A stretch of 50,834 bases of DNA from Magnetococcales bacterium (GCA_015229045.1 JADGCJ010000012.1:1-50834); one strand, 5' to 3'. Positions 8,338 to 16,471 are shown, counted from the first letter of the stretch. Made by a program: numbers and translations. Notes: generated by a model not told the origin, from the letters alone.

Positions 8338-10254
8338 TCAGTTCCATTCGCGGCTCGTCGTGGTGGTGGAAGGGGCCGGGCTCTCTATTATAGTGGGCTT
8401 GATGAGGATGACCAGCTCCGTCTTGGATTTCTGGTCACGTTTCTGCCCAAAAAAGGTGCCGATCCAGGGCAGGGATCCCAGAAAGGGTACCTGGTCGTTG
8501 TCTTGTTGAAACTCCTCCGTGATCAGTCCGCCGATCACGACGATTTCGCCGCTGCGCGCACGAACGATACTGTCCGATTCGCGGGTGGCATTGCTGGCGA
8601 GGTTGAAACTTTCGTTGCCGAGCGGGGTTGGCTTGCCGGTAACGCGGGCAATGGCCGGGTGAATATGCATGGTGATTGTACCATCCTCGCCGATGCGCGG
8701 CACGACATCCAGGGCCACGCCAGAGAAAAATTGCGCGATGGAAAAGTTGGTACTCGCCGCCGACGTGGTGGTTGCGGCCACCTGGACGACATTGGTCACA
8801 TAAAAATCATCCGTACCGACCTTGATGACCGCTTTTTGGCTGTTCAAGGTGGAAATGCGCGGACTGGAGAGGACATGCACCTTGCCCTGGGACTCAAGAA
8901 GCTCTAAAAATCCTTGAAAGTCGTGAAGTTGGATTCCAACACCCATGATCCCCCCAAAGGCCGAGTAGGGAACCTGCAAAGGGGTGGGGATGGCAGAACT
9001 CTGCGGCAGCTGTCCGATGGGTAGCACACCCCTGACCGAAGAGAGGTTGGAAGGGCTGCCCGGGGGAGTGAGAAGCGTCCCGCCGCCGGTTTGACCGAAG
9101 GTGATGCCTTTGTTGGCGCCTGTGCGGATCAGGGAGGCCCAGTTGATGCCGCTTTGTGATCCGGAGTTGAGCTGCACCTCGACCACTTTGGCTTCCAGGA
9201 CGACCTGGCGTTCGAGAATGTTTTGCATGCGCTCAAGAATCTTTTCCAGTCTGTGCAGCTCGGATGGCAAGGCCCGGGCTGCAATCAGGCCTGTCTGTCG
9301 GCTGATGCCAATACTGCGTTCCATGCCATCGTTGCTGGTGCCGGAACAGGCGAGTCGGGTGGCACTGGAACCCCCTGCGGATGACAATGTCGAGGCCTGG
9401 GAGGAGGTCAGGCCGGATGTCGATCCGGTTGAGCCGCTGCCTTGTCCCGATGTCGAGGCTGATCCGGGGTTTTGTCCCGGTGAAGAGGTGGATGTTCCGG
9501 CTCCTGTCTGGTGCAAGCCCAGGGTTGCACACAGGACATCGGTCAACTCTTGCCAGAAATCGCTGTGAAAGGTGGTATCCAACTGGGTACCGATCGTATT
9601 CTGCTGCTGGGACTGGCTTTGCGAGGTGGAGGTCGATGTCGTCGAGCTGGTTTGCGACTGCCCGGAGGCCACGCGCAGGGAGGAGGAGCCGTTCCGGTTC
9701 ATGTCCGGGTAGTGAACCTGGAAAAGCCTGGTGGTGACCTGGTTGGGGAACACCATGAATCCGCGCCGTATTTTTTGGCAGTCAAAGCGTTGCATCCGGC
9801 AGACGACCTCCACGGTTTCGCTGACTGTGACCTGTTTCAGGTTCAGGGAGGTGGTGCCGTCGACCTTGGGATCCATGACCAGACTGTAAGGGGTTCCGCT
9901 GACCACCCCTTCCAGTACCGAACGCACGGGAACATCAGTCACCTGAATATCGAAAAGCGGCTCGGCTTCCGCTTCGGCCTCTTTGCCGACGGGTGGCAGG
10001 GTATGGGGAGCTGCCGCTGTTTCCGGAGGTGGGGTCTGTTTTTGCTGTTGTTGTTGTTGCAACAAACCCTTGGCTTCCTCGACCTCTTTTTGCAATTCGG
10101 GAGAGGGGAGCAGACTCTGGCAACCAGCCAGCCACAGGGCGGCGAGACCACAGATCAACGGGGTTGTCATTGGCGCCTTTCTGTTGGGCGTGGCTGATCG
10201 GGTATTGACCATGTCGACCGATTGGCTCTCTTGCAGGGCATTGTTTTTTTTCAT
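8338..10254 (-). CDS. mshL: MshL, outer membrane secretin lipoprotein
   Basis: A 638-residue secretin forming the outer membrane pore of the pilus. A signal sequence with lipobox LAGC is preceded by an unusually long n-region. An ATG at 10170 would give a conventional signal peptide, but the ATG at 10254 overlaps the mshK stop (ATGA) and has GAGGA upstream. Next come a secretin/TonB short N-terminal domain (FDIQVTDVPVRSVLEGV), a long Ser/Thr/Gly/Gln-rich low-complexity insert (roughly residues 190-295), and the secretin core with KVHVLSSPRISTLNSQKAVI and VPFLGSLPWIGTFFG near the C-terminus. The insert is where other MshL proteins have a shorter loop. Confidence 0.94.
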   Translation of the reverse strand: MKKNNALQESQSVDMVNTRSATPNRKAPMTTPLICGLAALWLAGCQSLLPSPELQKEVEEAKGLLQQQQQQKQTPPPETAAAPHTLPPVGKEAEAEAEPLFDIQVTDVPVRSVLEGVVSGTPYSLVMDPKVDGTTSLNLKQVTVSETVEVVCRMQRFDCQKIRRGFMVFPNQVTTRLFQVHYPDMNRNGSSSLRVASGQSQTSSTTSTSTSQSQSQQQNTIGTQLDTTFHSDFWQELTDVLCATLGLHQTGAGTSTSSPGQNPGSASTSGQGSGSTGSTSGLTSSQASTLSSAGGSSATRLACSGTSNDGMERSIGISRQTGLIAARALPSELHRLEKILERMQNILERQVVLEAKVVEVQLNSGSQSGINWASLIRTGANKGITFGQTGGGTLLTPPGSPSNLSSVRGVLPIGQLPQSSAIPTPLQVPYSAFGGIMGVGIQLHDFQGFLELLESQGKVHVLSSPRISTLNSQKAVIKVGTDDFYVTNVVQVAATTTSAASTNFSIAQFFSGVALDVVPRIGEDGTITMHIHPAIARVTGKPTPLGNESFNLASNATRESDSIVRARSGEIVVIGGLITEEFQQDNDQVPFLGSLPWIGTFFGQKRDQKSKTELVILIKPTIIESPAPSTTTTSREWN

Positions 10255-10634
10255 GAGGCGTCCTCGTGGTCAGCATATTTTTTCGGATCGGCCACTTGGA
10301 TGGGAGCGGGCAGATCGATGGTGTGTCCTTTGTAGATCAGCCGCACTCCCCGTGGCGTGATGGATGTGACCAGGGCTTTTTCCACATGAGTGCCGGGCCG
10401 GACCAGAGTACCGTTGATGACAGCCAGCTCTCTTTCTGCACTGACCAGCAGGAGTGACAAGGTGAAATGGATCTCTTTGTTGGCGTCCTGTATGGTCTGC
10501 GTTTGTGCGGTCGATGGCGCGGAACTTTCAGGAGGTGCCGTGGGATCCTTCCAGGTTTCGGCGGTGGCCGGGGTTGGTGGGCAGAACAGAGTCAACAACA
10601 GCCCCATGGTCAGGATGAGACGCTTGTCAGGCAC
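10251..10634 (-). CDS. mshK: MshK-like periplasmic pilus biogenesis protein
   Basis: A 127-residue exported protein. An N-terminal signal peptide (MPDKRLILTMGLLLTLFCPP..ATA) is followed by ETWKDPTAPP, the conserved D-P-T/x-P start of PilP/GspC-like pilus proteins, and a small domain with LLLVSAERELAVINGTLVRPG and GHTIDLPAP. This layout and the position between mshJ and mshL match MshK. Family members are thought to link the inner membrane subcomplex to the secretin in the periplasm. It overlaps mshJ by eight bases and mshL by four. Confidence 0.85.
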   Translation of the reverse strand: MPDKRLILTMGLLLTLFCPPTPATAETWKDPTAPPESSAPSTAQTQTIQDANKEIHFTLSLLLVSAERELAVINGTLVRPGTHVEKALVTSITPRGVRLIYKGHTIDLPAPIQVADPKKYADHEDAS

Positions 10635-11433
10635 CGATCAACTCCTCTTGCAGGCTCAGGGTAAAGACGATCAAAGTCACCTGCGCCTGGGGATGCTCCT
10701 TGACGGCGATGTCCAGGGTATCCCAATAGAGGGTCCACGGCATGCCACGCAGGGATTGCAACAGGTTCATGGTGCTTAAATAATCCCCCGCAAAGGTCAG
10801 CTGCAGGGTGTGCCGCCAGATCACCAGAGGAGGCTCTTCCCTGGATTTTCCCTCGCCTGGTTTGGTGTTGGTCTGACTGCTGCTGGCGCTCTGGTTTGTC
10901 TTTTGCGGTTTACTGGTCTCTTTGCCCTGTTTGGCATCGGTAGGCAGGGTAACCTTGGCGACGCTGGTCTGGGTCGGGTCTGCCGCTGTGTCCTTTTTTG
11001 CGTTGATGACGATGGATTGGGTCGGCAACGTCGTCAAATCGGTCAAGGTTATGCCCGAAGCGCTGCGCAGCAGGGCGCCCAGGGCCAGGGTCATCTCCTG
11101 GGGGGTGACCAGTTTGCCCATGGCTTTGGCGGCGTCACTTTCCAGGAGCGCCAGATTTTTCCGGTACTCCCCCAGGCGCACCTCTTCCTCTTTTTTGGCA
11201 TCCATGCGGTGATTTTGCAAGCGTTGACGTTGCTCGGTCAGGTCGATCATGGATTTTGATAATACGGCAGTTTCCTTGGTGATCTTGCTCCTCTCCATCA
11301 GCAGCGGGCGCAGGATGAAGTTGTTGGCGACCACCCAGGGAAGCAGGACCAGCAACCCCAGCGTCATCCATTTTTCCCGGCGGGAGAGGGCATCGATGCG
11401 TGCCGCCAGGGTGACGATAAGCGAGTCGCTCAT
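10627..11433 (-). CDS. mshJ: MshJ-like inner membrane pilus biogenesis protein (PilO type)
   Basis: A 268-residue bitopic protein. A short cytoplasmic N-terminus is followed by one membrane helix (WMTLGLLVLLPWVVANNFIL), a coiled coil of about 75 residues (KITKETAVLSKSMIDLTEQRQ onwards) and a periplasmic ferredoxin-like PilO/GspM-type domain split by a Lys/Ser/Gln-rich linker near residues 165-205. Order and topology match MshJ. It would form the inner membrane alignment complex with MshI and MshK. Its ATG overlaps the mshI stop (ATGA). Confidence 0.87.
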   Translation of the reverse strand: MSDSLIVTLAARIDALSRREKWMTLGLLVLLPWVVANNFILRPLLMERSKITKETAVLSKSMIDLTEQRQRLQNHRMDAKKEEEVRLGEYRKNLALLESDAAKAMGKLVTPQEMTLALGALLRSASGITLTDLTTLPTQSIVINAKKDTAADPTQTSVAKVTLPTDAKQGKETSKPQKTNQSASSSQTNTKPGEGKSREEPPLVIWRHTLQLTFAGDYLSTMNLLQSLRGMPWTLYWDTLDIAVKEHPQAQVTLIVFTLSLQEELIGA

Positions 11434-13070
11434 GGTTTCATGTCCGGTATGTGTTTGGAGCGCAACGAGAAGCCGACAGAACCCTTCTTCCCGGTTTTAT
11501 CCTGCGAAATTTGCAGAATGTCAAACCGTTTGTCGCGAAAATGCGGGGTGCGTCCCAGGGATTCGATAAAACGCGGCACCAGCTCGACGGACTCCCCCTT
11601 GCCGGAAAACCCGATCTCCCGTCCCCCCTCGCGAAAGGTCATGTTGGTCAGCCAGACTCCCTGGACAGCCTGCCGGGAGAGATCTTCCATGTAGCCCGAG
11701 AACCCCTCCCGCTGGCCGAGCTTGTTGCCGTTCAGGAACTCCAAAAGTTGCTGATTCTGGGATATCTTTTCGGTCATTTTCCGCATCTGGTTTTCGATGC
11801 GTACGGTCAGGGCCGTGTCGGTGGCACCGTCGACCAACTGCAGGACTTCAGCCTTGATCGTCGCCTCCTGACTGCTGATGGCAGCGAATTGGGTGCGCAT
11901 CTTTCCCGTGTGCCATTGCAGTGTCTTGGTGACCAATCCCAGAAGGAGAAAAGAGAGAAGTCCAAATCCCAGGATGGGTTTCCCCGACAGGAGATCCAGT
12001 TTGGGGCGGAGCCGCTCTTCAAGCAGGTTGACGGGCGCACCCGTCCCGCGCAGCTGACCCAGTGCCGCTCCCAGGGCAGGCAGGGCCAGCGCCAGGTCGC
12101 GCTCTTTCGGTACTCCCTGGGTAAATTGAAACACGCCGGTCAACTCGAGCGGGGAGACCGAGACCCCCGGCAGGAGAGATCCCAGGGCTTCGGCCAGGCC
12201 GGCTATCGAGTTCTCCAAAGGGGCGAGGCGAATCTTGCCGACGGTCATTTGCATGCGGGTGCGGAGAAACTCCAGGGTACGTTGCAGCTCCATGGCCATC
12301 GGTTCCATGATGGTGGCCAGGCTTTTTTCCCCCCCGCCCGGTGTCGTGCGTACCTGTTCGTTGATGCGTTCGATACCGAGCTTGATACGGCGGGAGTAGA
12401 TGATCTCCGCGTCCCGGATGGCCATCACCTGTGCATCCCGGAAACCGACCTGCAACAGGACCATCCCCTTGGCGGCGCCCTCTTCGCTGTGGGTGGCGAT
12501 GTGACGCAGGGCTGATTCGTGGGCATCCACGGCTACCAGGTTCATGCGCAACTGGGCGGCCAGGTTGTTCAGCCGCAAAACATCATCGCGGTTGGAGACA
12601 AACACGTTGACCATGGATTTTTCCGTGGAATCCTCCCGTTTGCGGATGGGTTGCACGGCGACGAGGGCGTTTTCCAGAGGAAAGGTCAAGCGGTCCCGCA
12701 GCCGAAAGAGCATGATCGATCCCACCTCTTCCGCCGGGGCGTTGACCGACTCTTCGAGGAAGGTGCGATATTGGCCCGGGGTCAGGACACCGACCCCGGT
12801 ACATTTATGAATGCCCTTTTTGCGCAGGACAGCTTGCAGGCGTGACGCGCCATCCCCTTCCATGGGGATGATTTCGCAAATATTGACTGGCAGCGGTCCC
12901 CGGGCACTCTCTTCGACCTGGACCATGATCCAGGAGTCCGACCATTGTGCCAGTCCGAATACACCGCCCTTGTGACGGCCCGATCTTTTCTTGCCGCCAA
13001 ATCGGAACCAGGAGCGGAATCTCTCCTGGAGTTTGTCAGGCTCTTTTTCGTTTTGACTCTTCAGTGTCAC
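11430..13070 (-). CDS. mshI: MshI-like protein: PilM-type and PilN-type regions in one chain
   Basis: The GTG at 13070 is chosen because AGGAG sits seven bases upstream; a longer frame to a TTG at 13115 would run through the predicted promoter. The 546-residue product starts with a basic region, then a PilM/MshI-like actin-fold domain of about 310 residues (GLAQWSDSWIMVQV; NLVAVDAHESALRHI). A single membrane helix near residue 330 (ILGFGLLSFLLLGLVTKTLQ) and a PilN-like periplasmic part with coiled coil and a compact C-terminal domain (VWLTNMTFREGGREIGFSG) follow. It is the first gene of the seven-gene assembly operon. Standard mshM and mshN are not found between mshL and mshE. Confidence 0.85.
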   Translation of the reverse strand: MTLKSQNEKEPDKLQERFRSWFRFGGKKRSGRHKGGVFGLAQWSDSWIMVQVEESARGPLPVNICEIIPMEGDGASRLQAVLRKKGIHKCTGVGVLTPGQYRTFLEESVNAPAEEVGSIMLFRLRDRLTFPLENALVAVQPIRKREDSTEKSMVNVFVSNRDDVLRLNNLAAQLRMNLVAVDAHESALRHIATHSEEGAAKGMVLLQVGFRDAQVMAIRDAEIIYSRRIKLGIERINEQVRTTPGGGEKSLATIMEPMAMELQRTLEFLRTRMQMTVGKIRLAPLENSIAGLAEALGSLLPGVSVSPLELTGVFQFTQGVPKERDLALALPALGAALGQLRGTGAPVNLLEERLRPKLDLLSGKPILGFGLLSFLLLGLVTKTLQWHTGKMRTQFAAISSQEATIKAEVLQLVDGATDTALTVRIENQMRKMTEKISQNQQLLEFLNGNKLGQREGFSGYMEDLSRQAVQGVWLTNMTFREGGREIGFSGKGESVELVPRFIESLGRTPHFRDKRFDILQISQDKTGKKGSVGFSLRSKHIPDMKP

Positions 13071-13098
13071 GGATCGTCTCCTGGTTGACCTCTGCCAA

Positions 13099-13115
13099 TG
13101 AAAGTTTTGTGCCAA
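13099..13115 (-). promoter_or_regulatory. Sigma-54-like promoter of the mshI-mshG operon
   Basis: On the minus strand the site is TTGGCACAAAACTTTCA. It carries a perfect YTGGCAC -24 block and TTTCA five bases later in place of TTGCW, so the -12 element is imperfect. Predicted transcription starts near 13087, just upstream of the AGGAG and the GTG start of mshI at 13070. The divergent gene on the other side of this 244-bp gap is itself a sigma-54 activator. Confidence 0.6.
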
Positions 13116-13314
13116 TCCAGTGTTTCATGCCATTGGACAAGAGGTTGCCACGACGTATGTCACTTGATGGATCCTGGATGAATTTTCCCGGGGGATGGTA
13201 TCATGAAAACTCCCTCAAGGCCCTGCCAACATTGCATGGATGGGGGAAGTTTTCCTCCACCCTCCGATCATTGAGAGTCGCTGTGCGGCCTCCATGGTAA
13301 CATCCGAGTCTGTC

Positions 13315-14940
13315 ATGTCCGATCTGCACGATTTGCAACGGGAGCTGCATCAGCTCGAAAATTGTCTGGAACAGGTTCAGCGCTCCTGGGGCGTGGATGA
13401 CCAGGAGTCCTTGTTGCAGTTCTATGTCGATATTCTTCCGGATTTGATTGGGGCGGAGCGGTGTTCCATCTTTTTTGTCGATATGGTGCAGGGTCAGGTC
13501 TGGCTCAAGATCGGTACGGGTCTGAAGTCGCGGCAGATCGAGGCTCCCCTGGAGGGAAGTGTCGTGGGACGCGCCGTTTCGTCCGGGGTGTGTGTCGTCG
13601 AGAACGGTCTGGATCAGCGTCCAGGATTTCATACCCGGGCTGATGCCAAGACGGGTTTTGTCACGCGCAATCTGATTTGTGTCCCAGTGCAAGGTCGGAT
13701 AACTCCCCAGATAACGGCTGTGGTCGAACTCCTCAACAAAAAATCCCCCGACGGGTTTACCCCCGATGATCAAAAACGACTGCTCGAGGTGGTGCGTCAC
13801 CTCTCCCTGGTGATCGACACCATACGCCTCCATTCAGATATCCTGACTGTTTCCAAACAGATCAACGACATGTTCCGGGTGATCGATCCGGCGTTGCTGA
13901 CCAGGAGAAACATCGTTGCCGAAAGCCTCGCCATGCAGGAGGTGTTGGCCTTTGCCCGGTCTGTGGCCGAGACCCCGGTCAATATTTTCATCAGCGGCGA
14001 AAATGGCACCGGCAAGGAGGTCATCTCCCGTCTCATCCATGATTTGAGCCAGGCCCGGGACAGGCCCTTCGTCGCCGTCAACTGCGCCTCCATTCCGGAA
14101 AACCTCATGGAGAGCGAATTTTTCGGCTACGAAAAAGGGGCTTTCACCGGCGCCATGACCGCACGCAAAGGTCGCTTCGAAGAGGCCGATACGGGAACCC
14201 TGTTCCTCGACGAGATTGCCGATCTGCCTTTGGCCATTCAGCCGAAGTTTCTGCGGGTTCTCCAGGAGGGAGAGGTGACCCGTTTGGGCAGCAACAAGGT
14301 CATCAAACTCCAGTTTCGCATCATCAGCGCGACCAACAAAGAGCTGCGACGGGAGATTGCCGAGGGGAGGTTTCGCGAGGATCTCTACTACCGGCTTTTT
14401 TCCGTGGAGGTCCATATTCCACCGCTGCGGGAGCGCACGGAGGAGATTCTTCCTCTGGCCGAGGCCTTTTTGCGCGAGACCTGTCGCCGGTTTCAAAAGC
14501 AGGTTGGGGGATTTTCCCCTGCGGTGATCCATCTGTTTGAAGGTTACCACTGGCCAGGCAATGTCCGGCAGCTGCGCCGGGAAGTGGAACGACTGGTCAC
14601 CCTCACCCCGGAACACGGCATCATGGTGCCGGAAAACTGCTCTTTGGAGTTGCGCCAAAGCGCCGCCCTTCCTGCCCAGGAGGGAGCGGATACATGGCAA
14701 AAGGGTGTGCATCCGCCGGAGAGGGTAGACCCCTCGGACTCGACACCTTGGCCATCGCCTTCTCGGGAGTTTGTCCCGCCGCCCGCCGATACCCCCCTGA
14801 AGCTCCAGTTGCAGGCCCTGGAACGCCACTGCATCGCCACAGCCCTCCAGGCCAGCAGTGGCAACAGACAGGAGACGGCCCATCGGCTGGGGATCACCCG
14901 CCAATGGTTGCATCGCAAAATGGTTCAATACCGGCTGTAG
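13315..14940 (+). CDS. Sigma-54-dependent transcriptional activator, GAF-AAA+-Fis HTH
   Basis: A 541-residue bacterial enhancer-binding protein. A GAF sensor domain spans about residues 25-170 (ERCSIFFVDMVQGQVWLKIG; PQITAVVELLNKK). The AAA+ domain has Walker A GENGTGKE (228-235), an intact GAFTGA sigma-54 contact loop (275-280), Walker B LFLDEIADL (296-304), and FREDLYYRLF..PPLRER. A C-terminal Fis-type helix-turn-helix reads SGNRQETAHRLGITRQWLHR. There is no response-regulator receiver domain, so a small molecule bound by GAF is the likely input. ATG 13315 is chosen because homology begins there; ATG 13294 is also possible. It is divergent from the pilus assembly operon and close to the second pilin operon. 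Confidence 0.93.
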   Translation: MSDLHDLQRELHQLENCLEQVQRSWGVDDQESLLQFYVDILPDLIGAERCSIFFVDMVQGQVWLKIGTGLKSRQIEAPLEGSVVGRAVSSGVCVVENGLDQRPGFHTRADAKTGFVTRNLICVPVQGRITPQITAVVELLNKKSPDGFTPDDQKRLLEVVRHLSLVIDTIRLHSDILTVSKQINDMFRVIDPALLTRRNIVAESLAMQEVLAFARSVAETPVNIFISGENGTGKEVISRLIHDLSQARDRPFVAVNCASIPENLMESEFFGYEKGAFTGAMTARKGRFEEADTGTLFLDEIADLPLAIQPKFLRVLQEGEVTRLGSNKVIKLQFRIISATNKELRREIAEGRFREDLYYRLFSVEVHIPPLRERTEEILPLAEAFLRETCRRFQKQVGGFSPAVIHLFEGYHWPGNVRQLRREVERLVTLTPEHGIMVPENCSLELRQSAALPAQEGADTWQKGVHPPERVDPSDSTPWPSPSREFVPPPADTPLKLQLQALERHCIATALQASSGNRQETAHRLGITRQWLHRKMVQYRL

Positions 14941-14973
14941 ATTGCGTTGCTTGTTTCGTTCGGGCTTGTCAGG

Positions 14974-15408
14974 TCACTCCTTGCACAGAGTTTGTGCCTC
15001 TTTCAGGGCGTTTTTGGCGTTTTGCAAATATTTTTTGGCCAGGGGGGCTTTGTCCTTGTCCGAGTCGCGCATTTGGATTTTGGAAAGCTGGTTCATGATT
15101 TCGGCAATTTTGGCCTGCCCTTCGGGCTTTTTGCAGATGTTATAAATCTCGGCGATGGACTTGTAGAGGCTTGCGGTGGACTCCATGACCTCGATGCGCA
15201 GGGACTCGAACTGAAACCCCTCGTCGAACTCCTTTTTTTTCTGCGCCTGTTCAGTCTTGCGTTTGCGAGCGAAGGTTTCAATGTCCGTCGCCTGTTTTTG
15301 ATAGCACTCAGAGCTTTCGCAGGCGGCCCGGACTTCGACGGGGGTGTGCAGAACCAGCAGCGATACGGCCCAGGCCACGACCGGGACAAGCAAACTCCGT
15401 TTCAACAT
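14974..15408 (-). CDS. Exported hypothetical protein
   Basis: A 144-residue protein of unknown function. It has a clear signal peptide (MLKRSLLVPVVAWAVSLLVL..EVRA, cleavage after residue 26-28) and a strong AGGAGG nine bases before the ATG at 15408. The mature part is almost entirely helical and charged, with four cysteines (CESSEC near the start, NICKKPEG, and ..QTLCKE at the end), which could form two disulfides in the periplasm. No known domain is recognised. It lies between the sigma-54 activator (convergent, 33 bases) and the second pilin operon (divergent), so a role connected to the pilus is possible but unsupported. Confidence 0.75.
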   Translation of the reverse strand: MLKRSLLVPVVAWAVSLLVLHTPVEVRAACESSECYQKQATDIETFARKRKTEQAQKKKEFDEGFQFESLRIEVMESTASLYKSIAEIYNICKKPEGQAKIAEIMNQLSKIQMRDSDKDKAPLAKKYLQNAKNALKEAQTLCKE

Positions 15409-15610
15409 GAGAATCGACCTCCTGTAGGCATTGCGTGGTGCGACATCCCAGGGGGCCGTTTTGGCCCGCAAGGGGGTCGCCGCAGATTCTATCCCGTATT
15501 GTCGGGCGTGTCACCTCTACGGGATCCGACAGCCCGTCAAGCCCCTTTTCTGGCCATGGTTCGGACCCTGTTATCTGCCGCGACAAAAGTGGGCAGGAGC
15601 GGTGTTGTGT

Positions 15611-15622
15611 CAACGATCGTTG
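15611..15622. promoter_or_regulatory. Perfect palindrome CAACGATCGTTG upstream of pilin promoter
   Basis: A 12-bp perfect palindrome about 195 bases upstream of the predicted sigma-54 start near 15811, a usual distance for enhancer sites. The 15409-15897 intergenic stretch is otherwise noncoding as far as can be seen: its right half is AT-rich and carries the promoter at 15784, and frames crossing it have no ribosome binding sites. Confidence 0.3.
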
Positions 15623-15783
15623 CGCAGGTGTGGTCATCAGCAGGTTGAAGTCAATGAGTGTTTACGCAGATCATGGAAATGTTTATTTCCAATGGTTCCA
15701 AATTCAGGTATCTTTTTACGCAGGGGGTGCCATTTCCGGGGATTGTTCTCTGTATAGCGTTGAATTTGAATGTCAATTTAAGT

Positions 15784-15800
15784 TTGGCACGGGGATTGAT
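15784..15800 (+). promoter_or_regulatory. Sigma-54-like promoter of the tandem pilin operon
   Basis: TTGGCACGGGGATTGAT matches the YTGGCACGRNNNTTGCW consensus at every fixed base except A for C after the -12 G. The start would be near 15811, leaving a leader of about 87 bases before the ATG at 15898. This is the best of the three sigma-54-like sites in the window. Confidence 0.75.
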
Positions 15801-15897
15801 ATTGGAAAGGCAACTCCCAAGTGGATAAGCTGGTCACGGAAGTGTTTCCATGGCCGGAGAGATTTGACTACCAGACACATTGCAGAGAGGAACGACC

Positions 15898-16155
15898 ATG
15901 AAGACTTCCAAACGTCAACGCGGCAAAGGTCAAGAAGGTTTCACCATGATCGAGTTGGTGATCGTGATTTTGGTCATCGGTGTTTTGGCGGCCATGGCTC
16001 TGCCGCAATTCGGTGCGATGACCCAGACAGCTTCGGACAATACAACCGCCCTGAAAGCCGCCTCGAATGCCGATGTGACCGCCTGTCTGGCCAAGGCAGC
16101 GGCAGCCGGTGTGGCCGATGGTGGTGCCGCCATGTGTGGTGCTGTGACTCCGTAA
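15898..16155 (+). CDS. Mini type IV pilin, first tandem copy (likely major pilin)
   Basis: An 85-residue prepilin with GAGAGG upstream of the ATG. The leader KTSKRQRGKGQEG is basic; the mature chain starts FTMIELVIVILVIGVLAAMA and is only 71 residues long. It has the N-terminal helix, a Thr/Ala/Asn-rich helical part and Cys49 and Cys66 enclosing a 16-residue loop. It contains no Tyr or Trp and only two Phe in the mature chain. The mature sequence is identical to that encoded at 16214. First gene after the best sigma-54-like promoter and duplicated, so it is the most likely major subunit of the MSHA-type pilus (MshA equivalent). Confidence 0.9.
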   Translation: MKTSKRQRGKGQEGFTMIELVIVILVIGVLAAMALPQFGAMTQTASDNTTALKAASNADVTACLAKAAAAGVADGGAAMCGAVTP

Positions 16156-16213
16156 GATGAACCATCTGACAAGAATGATGCAACCCATCTCATACCATGA
16201 TTGGAGAACGACC

Positions 16214-16471
16214 ATGAAGACCAACAATCGTCAACGCGGCAAAGGGCAGGAAGGTTTCACCATGATTGAACTGGTGATCGTGATTTTGGTGATCGGTGTT
16301 TTGGCGGCCATGGCCCTGCCGCAATTTGGCGCGATGACCCAGACGGCTTCGGACAACACAACCGCCCTGAAAGCCGCCTCGAATGCCGATGTGACCGCCT
16401 GTCTGGCCAAGGCAGCGGCAGCCGGTGTGGCCGATGGTGGTGCCGCCATGTGTGGTGCTGTGACTCCGTAA
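16214..16471 (+). CDS. Mini type IV pilin, second tandem copy
   Basis: An 85-residue prepilin. It differs from the first copy only in the leader (KTNNRQRG instead of KTSKRQRG); the 71-residue mature chains are identical. At DNA level the two copies differ at scattered synonymous sites in the 5' third and are almost identical in the 3' two thirds, a pattern expected from recent duplication or gene conversion. A GGAGAACGACC element precedes the ATG at 16214, matching the GGAACGACC before the first copy, so the duplicated unit includes the ribosome binding site. Confidence 0.9.
   Translation: MKTNNRQRGKGQEGFTMIELVIVILVIGVLAAMALPQFGAMTQTASDNTTALKAASNADVTACLAKAAAAGVADGGAAMCGAVTP

Noticed and set aside
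6552..8393. A 613-codon plus-strand frame opposite mshE
   Set aside because: Shadow of mshE; no ribosome binding site and no protein-like hydrophobic pattern or motif.
15472..15880. Plus-strand frames between the exported protein gene and the tandem pilins
   Set aside because: They lack ribosome binding sites, overlap on both strands and cover the promoter region; the translations look random.
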